Shown piece after piece: positions 44,417-52,588 of a stretch of DNA of 64,000 nucleotides; within the stretch, counting starts at the first letter, position 1; each line of letters begins with the position of its first letter. The position numbers and the translations under genes are program-made. The stretch is from Bacteroidia bacterium (GTDB lineage: Bacteria > Bacteroidota > Bacteroidia > CAILMK01 > JBBDIG01): assembly GCA_040880525.1 (NCBI GenBank), contig JBBDIG010000048.1, positions 1 to 64,000 of the forward strand, written 5' to 3'. Below the pieces are notes generated by a model, which saw nothing but the letters and a program-made list of their open reading frames with translations, was not told where the DNA came from and searched no databases.

Positions 44417-45517
44417 TTATTTATATTCCAATAAAAATAATGTTAAACACAAAATAATAAATAAAATTAATATTTTAATAATTATTCTAATATCCGTTGA
44501 TTCCATGTGTCTGTCAATTCCATGCTTCCCCAAAGGTTTCTTTAGCAAATAATACAGGTATTCTGCCTTCACCAAAGCGCTGGCCGGAAGATTAGTGCCT
44601 TCCATGGGAAAACGCTGTAAATGCCGGTAACTGAAATCCTGTTTGAGTCCGGCACTCCCGAAAGTAAAATCCACCCCTGTCCGATGCATCTGCTGAATGA
44701 GTTTTGCAGAAATTCCGTGATCTGTAAAAGGAAATGAAAATGACTGAGTTTCCTGCTGATAATCCCTGGTTATTTCTTCCATGCTTTTTTTCGCCTGCTC
44801 CCACTGCTCATTATAGGATAACAGTGAGAATAGCGGGTGTTCCATACTGTGGCCTCCAATATTAAATCCATCGTCTATCATTTCTTTAACTTGCGCGGAA
44901 GTCATATACGGACGCTCCTTTAGCAGAAAACCGGCAAAATTAACTTCGAGTATCTCAGCTATTTCATCCAGTTTTTGCTTCAGTAAAAAATTGATTTTCA
45001 GCACTGCCGCTTCAAGATTAAAAGTGGCAGGAATCCCCAGGATCTCATAGATCCTTTTCTTCACTGGCTCTGAAATTCCTTTTTTAATTTGATTAATGAT
45101 CAAACTCGCTTTATAGCGGTACATTAATCCTTTATTATCAATAAAAGGTGGATTAATAAAAAATACTGCCGGAATGCCTTTCCGCAGGAGAATGGGTGCG
45201 ATGACTTCAGCGCATTCCCGCAGGCCGTCATCAAAGGAAAGTAACATGCAGGGTTTGGCGTGAAGCAGTTTTTCATCCTGCAAATATTTAAGCTCCTGCA
45301 GGTTGACCGGCTTATAAAATTTCAGCAGAAAATCAAGATCAGCCTCAAAGTGGCGGGTGTTGCGGTATTGATACAAATGGCTGATATGCGGCAGGTATTC
45401 ATCGGAAACGACATGATAAAATGGCAGGAAGAGCTGTTCTCCGGTTAATTTGAAGAGCAGAGGCAAGGGAACCACTCTGCCGGCTGTTCGCAAGGTATTC
45501 ACAATTAATTTTTTCAA
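44417..45517 (-). CDS. Polysaccharide deacetylase family protein
   Basis: A 366-aa NodB-fold protein. The metal-binding Asp-Asp is in L-S-F-D-D-G (about residues 93-98) and the His pair in G-G-H-S-M-E-H-P (about 220-227). Then comes S-F-P-F in place of the usual S-F-P-Y/R-x-P motif. A hydrophobic C-terminal helix (about 345-362, I-I-I-K-I-L-I-L-F-I-I-L-C-L-T-L-F) suggests a tail anchor. No signal peptide is evident. The family deacetylates N- or O-acetylated glycans such as peptidoglycan, poly-GlcNAc or lipid-linked sugars; the substrate cannot be named. It stands alone, with AT-rich gaps on both sides. Codon use is more AT-rich at the 3' end. Confidence 0.83.
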   Translation of the reverse strand: MKKLIVNTLRTAGRVVPLPLLFKLTGEQLFLPFYHVVSDEYLPHISHLYQYRNTRHFEADLDFLLKFYKPVNLQELKYLQDEKLLHAKPCMLLSFDDGLRECAEVIAPILLRKGIPAVFFINPPFIDNKGLMYRYKASLIINQIKKGISEPVKKRIYEILGIPATFNLEAAVLKINFLLKQKLDEIAEILEVNFAGFLLKERPYMTSAQVKEMIDDGFNIGGHSMEHPLFSLLSYNEQWEQAKKSMEEITRDYQQETQSFSFPFTDHGISAKLIQQMHRTGVDFTFGSAGLKQDFSYRHLQRFPMEGTNLPASALVKAEYLYYLLKKPLGKHGIDRHMESTDIRIIIKILILFIILCLTLFLLEYK

Positions 45518-45756
45518 TTGCGTACAACCTTATTTAAGGTCTTATCAGTTTGAATCACGGCTGGAAAAAGAATAAGTTTGGGTTGAGTGTATTACCGAAG
45601 TGTTTCTATAGTTTTTAAAAAAATGAAAATAAGGGTTTTATTAAATTCAAATTTTCACTTACATTTAACGATTTACGGTTATAGGATTTAATCTGAACTG
45701 GCCGGTTTGGTTGCGTTCTTTCCATTGCAAAAAGTATGGTTATGCTCTGCTCGCAG

Positions 45757-47076
45757 TTAATCACCAGCCGCATTCACCCTCGCTATCCCGGCTCCCAGCG
45801 CATTCAGGCGCTCATCAATTTTTTCATAGCCGCGATCAATTTGCTCAATGTTGTAAATGGTGCTTCTTCCTTCTGCTGAAAGGGCGGCAATCAGCAGAGA
45901 AACCCCGGCCCGAATATCGGGCGAGCGCATGCTGATTCCTTTCAGCGGATGTTTCCGTGCAAGGCCCATAACGGTGGCCCGGTGCGGGTCGCACAAAATT
46001 ATCTGCGCGCCCATGTCAATAAGATTGTCCACAAAAAACAGCCGGCTCTCGAACATCTTTTGATGGATCAGGACATTTCCTTTGGCCTGCGTGGCAGTAA
46101 CCAATGCGATGCTGATAAGGTCGGGCGTAAATCCTGGCCATATTGCATCCGCCACAGTCATGATAGATCCATCAAGGAAAGTCTCAATTTCATACTCTTC
46201 CTGTCCATGAATTACCAGGTCGTCTCCTTCCCTGCTCATGCGTATTCCCAACCGCTTGAAAACTTCCGGGATAATGCCCAGGTGCTCATAGCCTACATTT
46301 TTAATGCGGAGTAAAGACTGGGTCATAGCGGCCATCCCGATGAAGCTACCAATCTCGATCATATCAGGAAGGCAGCGGTGTTCGCAGCCGCCTAGTTTCT
46401 CCACGCCTTCTATTACAAGGAGATTGCTGCCAATGCCGCTGATGTTGGCGCCCATGCTGTTAAGCATTTTGCAAAGCTGCTGCAGGTAGGGTTCGCAGGC
46501 CGCATTGTAAATGGTGGTTTTACCTTCGGCAAGTACAGCAGCCATTGCAATGTTTGCCGTACCGGTTACCGAGGCTTCGTCCAAAAGCATATACGCGCCT
46601 TTGAGCCGGTTTGCAGTCAGCTTGTAAAAGCGTTGTTCAGGATCGGCTTCAAAGCTGGCGCCCAACTTTTCAAATCCGGTAAAATGAGTATCCAGTCTGC
46701 GCCTGCCGATTTTATCGCCACCCGGCTTGGTGAGCACGCCTTTTCCAAACCGCGTCAATAGCGGTCCCATCAGCATTATAGATCCGCGCAGGCTTCCAAC
46801 TTTGCTGAAAAAATCAGGGGAATGGAGATAGTCCAGATCAATATCATCTGCCTTGAATTCATAATCATTTGGCGCAAGCCGGTCCACTTTTACGCCCAGC
46901 CCACGGATAATCTCCAGCAGCTTCAGCACATCCCGTATCTCAGGTATGTTGCGGATCACAATTTTTTCCGCGGTAAGCAATGTAGCGCAAATCACTTGTA
47001 GTGCCTCATTTTTTGCACCCTGCGGCTGTATGGTTCCTGAGAGCCTTACCGGTCCGTTAATTACAAAAGATTCCAT
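45757..47076 (-). CDS. murA: UDP-N-acetylglucosamine 1-carboxyvinyltransferase
   Basis: A 439-aa EPSP-synthase-fold enzyme that adds enolpyruvate from PEP to UDP-GlcNAc, the first committed step of peptidoglycan synthesis. Visible are G-A-K-N-E-A-L (about 21-27, with the conserved K-N), the active-site loop, and D-R-G-Y-E-K-I-D-E-R-L near the C-terminus. The loop reads T-K-P-G-G-D-K-I-G-R-R-R-L-D-T-H-F, so Asp stands where E. coli MurA has Cys115, the residue alkylated by fosfomycin. The same Cys-to-Asp change in Mycobacterium and Chlamydia gives intrinsic fosfomycin insensitivity. It lies 5 bp downstream of the DUF4290 gene and is probably co-transcribed with it. Confidence 0.95.
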   Translation of the reverse strand: MESFVINGPVRLSGTIQPQGAKNEALQVICATLLTAEKIVIRNIPEIRDVLKLLEIIRGLGVKVDRLAPNDYEFKADDIDLDYLHSPDFFSKVGSLRGSIMLMGPLLTRFGKGVLTKPGGDKIGRRRLDTHFTGFEKLGASFEADPEQRFYKLTANRLKGAYMLLDEASVTGTANIAMAAVLAEGKTTIYNAACEPYLQQLCKMLNSMGANISGIGSNLLVIEGVEKLGGCEHRCLPDMIEIGSFIGMAAMTQSLLRIKNVGYEHLGIIPEVFKRLGIRMSREGDDLVIHGQEEYEIETFLDGSIMTVADAIWPGFTPDLISIALVTATQAKGNVLIHQKMFESRLFFVDNLIDMGAQIILCDPHRATVMGLARKHPLKGISMRSPDIRAGVSLLIAALSAEGRSTIYNIEQIDRGYEKIDERLNALGAGIARVNAAGD

Positions 47077-47081
47077 TCGTT

Positions 47082-47738
47082 TTATTTCTTGCCGCCTCTG
47101 CGAAAGTTCTTCCGTCCCTTCCCTTTGTTTGTCCGGTAGTCGCGCCTGTGGCGTTTTGCATGCTGGGAAGGAGCGTCTGGTATTTTCAACTGTCCTTTAA
47201 TGGTATCCGGCTGAAGTTTGCCTCCTGACATATTCTTCAGATCGTTCAGCACTTTTTCATCCGTTACCTTGTCATCGTTCCAGATTTTATATGACATGCG
47301 CATGTAGCTGGCAATAGAATCCACCAATTCTTCTTTTGCCTCGCCATCTTCCATTTCCGTAGCGGTTTTAATCATTTGCTCTACTATGCGTCCATAGTGG
47401 CGAAGCTTAATATTATTGCTGGCATAAGGGATGGGATCCGGCTGCGTTTTGAGCGTATCTTCTTCGGGTGGCGGATACGGTGCCTCCACATCCAGGCGGA
47501 AATGTGAGATCAGGTGCAGGTGATCCCAGAGCTTGTGCTTGTAGTCTCCCTGCCCTCTTACTCCGGGATTAATCTGCGACATTACATCAATAATCTCATG
47601 GGCGGCTGCGGTTCGCTTTTCCCGGTCCTCAATTCCTATGGTAAACTCTATCATCTTCTGGATATTTCTTCCATATTCCCGGATCACCATTTCCGGCCGG
47701 TTGGAGTTGTACTCCATTTTTAATTCTTCTTCAATCAT
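47082..47738 (-). CDS. DUF4290 family protein
   Basis: A 218-aa protein typical of Bacteroidota, of unknown function. The N-terminal ~155 residues are helical with the family phrase E-Y-G-R-N-I-Q-K-M-I and D-P-I-P-Y-A-S-N-N-I-K-L-R-H-Y-G-R-I-V-E. The C-terminal ~45 residues are strongly basic and disordered (A-K-R-H-R-R-D-Y-R-T-N-K-G-K-G-R-K-N), which suggests RNA or other polyanion binding. No signal peptide. The very close spacing to murA (5 bp) is, to my knowledge, common in the phylum and hints at a link to envelope growth, but that is inference. Confidence 0.85.
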   Translation of the reverse strand: MIEEELKMEYNSNRPEMVIREYGRNIQKMIEFTIGIEDREKRTAAAHEIIDVMSQINPGVRGQGDYKHKLWDHLHLISHFRLDVEAPYPPPEEDTLKTQPDPIPYASNNIKLRHYGRIVEQMIKTATEMEDGEAKEELVDSIASYMRMSYKIWNDDKVTDEKVLNDLKNMSGGKLQPDTIKGQLKIPDAPSQHAKRHRRDYRTNKGKGRKNFRRGGKK

Positions 47739-47820
47739 AATTTAAAATCTAAATGTAAAAAATATTTTCAGGGAACAGAATTGGGTGCAAAAAACGATCT
47801 TTTAAAGGGAAAAACCTTTA

Positions 47821-50061
47821 TCAGTTTATGATGCGCATTTTGGCAAACTTCAACAGTATTTGCTTTTGTCCCAAACCTTTAAACTCAATTGTTGCTTTTC
47901 GGTTTTGGCTGTCACCATTTACATTCACAACGGTGCCCTGTCCAAAACGGTTGTGCTCCACCTGCATGCCGCTCTCTAACGTACTCACATCATCCGGTTT
48001 AAAATCAGGTGATGGCTGATGAACGGCCTTCGAGAAATTGGCTTTTCTCATTACCGGTTTTGTCAGATTGGGCAGCGAAAACTGCGGCTTCTGCTTTTGT
48101 GCAGGCTGCTGATAATCCAGAAAGCGGGGATCTATTTCATCAATAAACCGGCTTTGCTCGCCCGGCACTAACGTTCCCCACCGGAAGCGGCTTTTGGCAA
48201 ATGAGAGGTACACTTTTTCCCGTGCCCGTGTTAAGGCTACGTAAAACAGGCGCCTCTCCTCTTCCAGGTCCTCACGGGATTGCAGCGACATTTGCGAGGG
48301 AAAAAGATTTTCTTCCAGCCCACCCACAAACACCACCGGAAACTCCAGCCCTTTGGCAGCATGTATGGTCATCATCGTTACGCTGTCAGCATCGGGATCT
48401 TTGGTGTCGGCATCTGTAAGCAATGACACTTCCTGCATAAACAGCGCTAAGTTCCTGGCATTGCCCTCCGCATCCTCATCTTCTCCCCGCTCTGTAAATT
48501 CTTTGACTGCCGAGAGCAATTCCTGGATATTCTCGTATCGCGCCACACCTTCAGGAGTTTTATCCTCGAACATCAGCTTCAGAATGCCGGATTCACGGGC
48601 TATCTGCATCCCCATTTCGTAGGCATCAGTTTCCTGTACCCGCACCTGGAAGCTTTCGATCATTACACGGAAATTTTCAAGAATATGCTTCACGCGGGCA
48701 TCAAACGGTGTTTGGCTGATGTGCTGTATCACCTCCCAAATGCTCACACTGTTCTTGTTGGCCAGAATGATCAGTTGCTCCAACGTGGTTTTGCCAATGG
48801 CTCTTTTGGGATAATTGATCACCCGCTTCAGGGCCTCCTCATCCCGCGGATTCACGGCCAGGCGAAAATAGGCCAGCAGGTCTTTCACCTCTTTCCGGCT
48901 GTAAAACGAAATGCCGCCAATGATCTGGTACGAAATATTCAGTTTTCGCAGCCATTCCTCGAATGCGCGCGATTGGGCATTGGTACGGTAGAGGATCGCA
49001 AAGTGGCTATTGCGATAGCGATTGGTCATTCTTTCATCAAAAATGGTTTGCGCTACGATCCTGCCTTCCTCACTTTCTGACTGCGCTTTAAAAACCTTGA
49101 TCAGGCTGCCGGCCTGGTTCTGGGTCCAAAGCTCCTTCTTCAGTTGATAGCGGTTTTTGCTGATCACCGCCCCGGCAGCGTTCACGATGTTTTCCGTAGA
49201 ACGATAGTTTTGTTCCAGCTTGTAGACGGCCAGGTCAGGATAATCCTTTTCATAATCGAGGATATTTTTAATGTTGGCACCCCGGAAAGCATAGATGCTC
49301 TGGGCATCGTCTCCCACCACGCAAATGTTGCGATGAACGGCCGCCAGCTTCCGGATGATGAGATACTGAAGATGATTGGTATCCTGGTATTCATCCACGA
49401 GTACATAGCGGAACTTCTGCTGGTATTTATTCAGTACAGGGGCATGACGCGTAAACAATTCATAGGTTTTCAGCAGAATGTCATCGAAATCCATGGCTCC
49501 GGAAGTGAAGCAGCGTTTCGCATATTTCTCATATAGCAAACCCAATTTAGGACGGGCATTGGACTGGTCTTCTGCCTGAATTTCAGGATCGTCCTGGTAT
49601 TGTTGCCATGAGATGAAATTGTTCTTGGAGAGGGAGATCCGGTTCAGCACGAGGCTCGGCTTGTAAAGCTTAGGATCAAGATCCTCTTCTCTCAGGATAC
49701 TGCGGATCAGGCTCTTGCTGTCGTCCGTATCATAAATGGTGAAATTGCCGGGATAGCCAATGTGGTGCGCTTCTATTCTTAATATCCGGGCAAATACCGA
49801 GTGGAAAGTGCCCATCCACAGGTTCTTTGCTTCGGTACCTACCAGCGCTTCTATTCGCTCCCGCATTTCACGGGCAGCCTTGTTCGTAAACGTTAGGGAT
49901 AAAATACGGAAAGCATCTACATCATTCTGGAGCAAATGGGCTATGCGGTAGGTGAGTACCCGCGTTTTGCCCGACCCGGCTCCTGCAATGATCATTAACG
50001 GACCTTCGCCATGCTGCACGGCCTGCTGCTGTACTTCATTCAGCTCAGCAAGATATTTCAT
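47821..50061 (-). CDS. uvrD: UvrD/PcrA-type ATP-dependent DNA helicase
   Basis: A 746-aa superfamily 1A 3'-5' helicase. Motifs in order: Q-like L-N-E-V-Q-Q-Q-A-V; I G-A-G-S-G-K-T-R-V; Ia F-T-N-K-A-A-R-E-M; II V-D-E-Y-Q-D-T-N; III G-D-D-A-Q-S-I-Y-A-F-R-G-A; IV L-E-Q-N-Y-R-S-T; V T-I-H-A-A-K-G-L-E-F; VI Y-V-A-L-T-R-A-R-E. The C-terminal ~60 residues form the Tudor-like domain (V-E-H-N-R-F-G-Q-G-T-V) that in PcrA contacts RNA polymerase. It acts in repair and removal of replication or transcription conflicts. uvrA is elsewhere in this window but not linked. Start and length are normal. Confidence 0.94.
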   Translation of the reverse strand: MKYLAELNEVQQQAVQHGEGPLMIIAGAGSGKTRVLTYRIAHLLQNDVDAFRILSLTFTNKAAREMRERIEALVGTEAKNLWMGTFHSVFARILRIEAHHIGYPGNFTIYDTDDSKSLIRSILREEDLDPKLYKPSLVLNRISLSKNNFISWQQYQDDPEIQAEDQSNARPKLGLLYEKYAKRCFTSGAMDFDDILLKTYELFTRHAPVLNKYQQKFRYVLVDEYQDTNHLQYLIIRKLAAVHRNICVVGDDAQSIYAFRGANIKNILDYEKDYPDLAVYKLEQNYRSTENIVNAAGAVISKNRYQLKKELWTQNQAGSLIKVFKAQSESEEGRIVAQTIFDERMTNRYRNSHFAILYRTNAQSRAFEEWLRKLNISYQIIGGISFYSRKEVKDLLAYFRLAVNPRDEEALKRVINYPKRAIGKTTLEQLIILANKNSVSIWEVIQHISQTPFDARVKHILENFRVMIESFQVRVQETDAYEMGMQIARESGILKLMFEDKTPEGVARYENIQELLSAVKEFTERGEDEDAEGNARNLALFMQEVSLLTDADTKDPDADSVTMMTIHAAKGLEFPVVFVGGLEENLFPSQMSLQSREDLEEERRLFYVALTRAREKVYLSFAKSRFRWGTLVPGEQSRFIDEIDPRFLDYQQPAQKQKPQFSLPNLTKPVMRKANFSKAVHQPSPDFKPDDVSTLESGMQVEHNRFGQGTVVNVNGDSQNRKATIEFKGLGQKQILLKFAKMRIIN

Positions 50062-50101
50062 ATATTAATTCAGAAAATTCTCTGGTGATAAAAAGATGGT
50101 T

Positions 50102-50109
50102 CAAAATTA
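50102..50109 (-). promoter_or_regulatory. -7 element of the uvrD promoter
   Basis: CAAAATTA on the plus strand is TAATTTTG on the minus strand, 40 bp upstream of the uvrD start. No clear -33 box. Confidence 0.4.
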
Positions 50110-50170
50110 CCGCTTCAAAGCTGATATACCGGATTTCAGCTACTGACACTTTAATAAATTTGTTTTTCGT

Positions 50171-50239
50171 GCCGCTAACCAACCGGGTTGGATCCAGGTT
50201 AGCGCGCGTTATGCTGACACTAAACGCGCGCTAACGGCA
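50171..50239. repeat. Nested palindrome cluster (REP/BIME-like)
   Basis: GTTAGCGCGCGTT (50198-50210) and AACGCGCGCTAAC (50223-50235) form a perfect 13-bp stem with a 12-base loop. Just upstream CCAACCGGGTTGG is a second small palindrome, and GCTAACC (50174-50180) can also pair with GGTTAGC (50197-50203). The cluster lies in the 327-bp gap between divergent uvrD and the lipoprotein gene. It has no T tract and different sequence from the RAYT-type REP downstream. Confidence 0.7.
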
Positions 50240-50388
50240 GAAAAACCATGAAAAAGTACTGCCACCCGCTATACTTCATTGGAGTTATGAGGTAATGCAG
50301 CAATATCATTTCTTTTTGGGATTAAGTTTTTGGTCTAAGAAAAGAAAATTAACTTTCCGCTACCAAAAGAGTTGAAAATATCAGCCCC

Positions 50389-50949
50389 ATGAAAAACTTA
50401 GCCACCATACTTGTTGCAACCTTTGCCTTTTTATTACTGGCGATGCAATGCCGGAAGAAAGACGAACCTAAACCTAATTCTGAGCCTGGGCTGCCGCCCA
50501 TTACCACCTCGGGTGAGAACACTTTTGGCATGAAGGTAAACGGGGAGCTTTGGCTTCCGAATAAGCTGCCGGGACATCCGACAACCGGTCCAAAAGCTAT
50601 TTATAAGAGTGGAGAGCTTAGTATTTCAGCAAATAGATACTATGAGCCTGATTATGATTCATCCGAAAATTTAAATATAGGGTTTGTTTCAGGCAGCCGA
50701 TTGGTAGAGGATACAGGTACCTTCAGGTTAATTACTTATCCTTTTGGCGGTGGAGCGTATCGGACATATTATCCTTCGGTTATATGCCATTATGAAACGG
50801 ATTCCAGCAGCATTGGAGAATTACACATTTCAAGGTTAGATAAGGACATCGTTTCCGGTACTTTTTGGATGACCGTAGTGCCAAAAAAGGGAGAATGCGC
50901 TGATACCATTTATATAACTGATGGCCGTTTCGATTTTAAATACTATTAA
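50389..50949 (+). CDS. Putative lipoprotein (DUF6252-like)
   Basis: A 186-aa protein with a lipoprotein signal: hydrophobic A-T-F-A-F-L-L-L-A-M-Q-C with the candidate lipid-anchored Cys at about residue 21, followed by a Lys/Asp/Pro linker. The mature part begins N-T-F-G-M-K-V-N-G-E-L-W-L-P, the phrase that marks a family of small Bacteroidota lipoproteins (DUF6252-like). It ends G-R-F-D-F-K-Y-Y with a beta-rich profile. The function is unknown. Its last ~42 codons are repeated at 52353-52480 as part of the duplicated block that brackets the transposase pair. Confidence 0.78.
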   Translation: MKNLATILVATFAFLLLAMQCRKKDEPKPNSEPGLPPITTSGENTFGMKVNGELWLPNKLPGHPTTGPKAIYKSGELSISANRYYEPDYDSSENLNIGFVSGSRLVEDTGTFRLITYPFGGGAYRTYYPSVICHYETDSSSIGELHISRLDKDIVSGTFWMTVVPKKGECADTIYITDGRFDFKYY

Positions 50950-51068
50950 TTGTTAATATTTCTTTAATCTCATAAAACCCAAACATCATGAGAAAGCTAG
51001 TTCTTTATTTTCGTTTTAATTGCTATGGCCTCCTAACGCTGGTGCCGCACCCAAACCCCTACCTCCCC
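50822..51068 (+). repeat. Duplicated block, copy 1
   Basis: 247 bp that recur at 52353-52598 with a few substitutions and one 1-bp indel. It covers the 3' end of the lipoprotein gene, its downstream gap, and a start-like ATG at 50988 that opens a short degraded reading frame (MRKLVLYFRFN...). In copy 2 the same position encodes a signal-peptide-like start. The block ends at ACCTCCCC, three bases before the first RAYT element. Confidence 0.9.
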
Positions 51069-51071
51069 CAC

Positions 51072-51698
51072 GCTGGTGCGAGTTTAACGGAATAATCTGA
51101 AATGACAATGGAAGATTATGCAGTGTAACTCGTACCTTTATCAGCCATGAGCAGGAAATACAAGTTCTACAATAGTGAAGGCCTATATTTTGTGAGTTTT
51201 GCTACCGTTTATTGGCTGGATGTATTCGTAAGAGAAGAATATTGTGAGATTTTAGTGCAGAGCCTAAAATATTGTCAGAAAGAAAAAGGAATGGAAATAT
51301 TTGACTGGTGCATTATGCCAAGTCATGTGCATTTAATTTTTAGTGCTACTGATCATAATCCTTCTGATCTGATGAGGGATTTTAAGAAATATACTTCAAT
51401 AGAATTGCAAAAAGCTATAGGGACAAACCCGGCAGAAAGCCGAAAGGAATGGCTGCTTTGGATGATGAAGCGTGCCGGGTCAAAGAGCAGTAATGTTAAG
51501 AATTATCAGTTTTGGCAACAGCATAATAAACCGATTGAACTGTGGAGCAATGCGGTTATTGATCAAAAGGTTGAATATATTCACAACAATCCGGTCGAAG
51601 CTGGCTTTGTAAGTGAGCCACAGCATTGGAAATACAGCAGTGCAAATGAAAATCAACTTATTAAACTGGCTGTGCTCTAAAGGTACGAGTTACCCTTT
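51072..51698 (+). mobile_element. RAYT element, copy 1
   Basis: 627-bp unit from GCTGGTGCGAGTTTA to the start of copy 2. The left end holds GCTGGTGCGAGTTTA and, ~35 bp on, GTAACTCGTACC, which can pair as a hairpin. The transposase gene follows. The right end keeps only the first half of the REP hairpin (GGTACGAGTTAC at 51682-51693), after which copy 2 begins, so copy 2 interrupts or replaces the right end of copy 1. Confidence 0.85.
51147..51680 (+). CDS. REP-associated tyrosine transposase (copy 1)
   Basis: A 177-aa HUH/Y1 single-strand nuclease of the IS200/IS605-like TnpA_REP family. The HUH motif is in M-P-S-H-V-H-L-I-F (about residues 57-65), and the likely catalytic tyrosine is in V-E-Y-I-H-N-N-P-V-E-A-G-F (about 143-155). 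The protein starts MSRKYKFYNSEGLYFVSFAT. RAYTs cut and join REP hairpins and are thought to spread them; both ends of this element carry such hairpins. It differs from copy 2 by one residue (Gln versus Arg before H-W-K-Y-S-S), so duplication is recent. The reading frame is intact. Confidence 0.94.
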   Translation: MSRKYKFYNSEGLYFVSFATVYWLDVFVREEYCEILVQSLKYCQKEKGMEIFDWCIMPSHVHLIFSATDHNPSDLMRDFKKYTSIELQKAIGTNPAESRKEWLLWMMKRAGSKSSNVKNYQFWQQHNKPIELWSNAVIDQKVEYIHNNPVEAGFVSEPQHWKYSSANENQLIKLAVL

Positions 51699-51773
51699 GC
51701 TGGTGCGAGTTTAACGGAATAATCTGAAATGACAATGGAAGATTATGCAGTGTAACTCGTACCTTTATCAGCC

Positions 51774-52307
51774 ATGAGCAGGAAATACAAGTTCTACAAT
51801 AGTGAAGGCCTATATTTTGTGAGTTTTGCTACCGTTTATTGGCTGGATGTATTCGTAAGAGAAGAATATTGTGAGATTTTAGTGCAGAGCCTAAAATATT
51901 GTCAGAAAGAAAAAGGAATGGAAATATTTGACTGGTGCATTATGCCAAGTCATGTGCATTTAATTTTTAGTGCTACTGATCATAATCCTTCTGATCTGAT
52001 GAGGGATTTTAAGAAATATACTTCAATAGAATTGCAAAAAGCTATAGGGACAAACCCGGCAGAAAGCCGAAAGGAATGGCTGCTTTGGATGATGAAGCGT
52101 GCCGGGTCAAAGAGCAGTAATGTTAAGAATTATCAGTTTTGGCAACAGCATAATAAACCGATTGAACTGTGGAGCAATGCGGTTATTGATCAAAAGGTTG
52201 AATATATTCACAACAATCCGGTCGAAGCTGGCTTTGTAAGTGAGCCACGGCATTGGAAATACAGCAGTGCAAATGAAAATCAACTTATTAAACTGGCTGT
52301 ACTGTGA
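51774..52307 (+). CDS. REP-associated tyrosine transposase (copy 2)
   Basis: A 177-aa HUH/Y1 transposase, identical to the copy at 51147-51680 except Arg for Gln in P-R-H-W-K-Y and a different stop codon (TGA versus TAA). The HUH (S-H-V-H-L) and Tyr (E-Y-I-H-N-N-P) motifs are intact. Because this copy retains the full right-end hairpin it is the better candidate for an active element. Tandem RAYT genes are unusual, since members of this family are normally single-copy domesticated genes. Confidence 0.94.
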   Translation: MSRKYKFYNSEGLYFVSFATVYWLDVFVREEYCEILVQSLKYCQKEKGMEIFDWCIMPSHVHLIFSATDHNPSDLMRDFKKYTSIELQKAIGTNPAESRKEWLLWMMKRAGSKSSNVKNYQFWQQHNKPIELWSNAVIDQKVEYIHNNPVEAGFVSEPRHWKYSSANENQLIKLAVL

Positions 52308-52308
52308 A

Positions 52309-52343
52309 GGTACGAGTTACGCTATCGCTAAACTCGCACCAGC
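52309..52343 (+). repeat. REP hairpin at the right end of RAYT copy 2
   Basis: 35 bp. GGTACGAGTT pairs with AACTCGCACC (one A-C mismatch) around ACGCTATCGCTA, followed by AGC. The same hairpin occurs alone at 53362-53396, and its parts form the left ends of both RAYT copies. Confidence 0.85.
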
Positions 52344-52352
52344 AACGGTAAC

Positions 52353-52480
52353 TACACATTTCAAGGTTAGATAAGGACATCGTTTCCGGTACTTTTTGGA
52401 TGACCGTAGTGCCAAAAAAGGGAGAATGCGCTGATACCATTTATATAACTGATGGCCGTTTCGATTTTAAATACTATTAA
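52353..52480 (+). pseudogene. 3' fragment of the lipoprotein gene
   Basis: The last ~42 codons of the gene at 50389-50949, in frame to the TAA and with identical protein sequence, but with no start or signal peptide. It arose as part of the duplicated block. Confidence 0.85.
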
Positions 52481-52518
52481 TCGTTAATATTTCTTTAATC
52501 TCATAAAACCCAAACATC

Positions 52519-52566
52519 ATGATAAAGCTAATTCTTTTTTTCATTTTAATTGCTATGGCCTCCTAA
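52519..52566 (+). pseudogene. Signal-peptide-only remnant of a secreted-protein gene
   Basis: ATG followed by a 15-residue hydrophobic start (MIKLILFFILIAMAS) and an immediate TAA. It looks like the beginning of a signal peptide whose mature part has been lost. The equivalent position in copy 1 (50988) is shifted out of frame by one base. Confidence 0.5.
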
Positions 52567-52588
52567 CGCTGGTGCCACACCCAAACCC

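Larger units (their letters stand above)
51699..52343 (+). mobile_element. RAYT element, copy 2
   Basis: 645-bp unit, almost identical to copy 1, immediately following it head to tail. The right end is complete: after the transposase stop comes the full REP hairpin (52309-52343) ending CACCAGC, the reverse complement of the left-end GCTGGTG. Confidence 0.88.
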
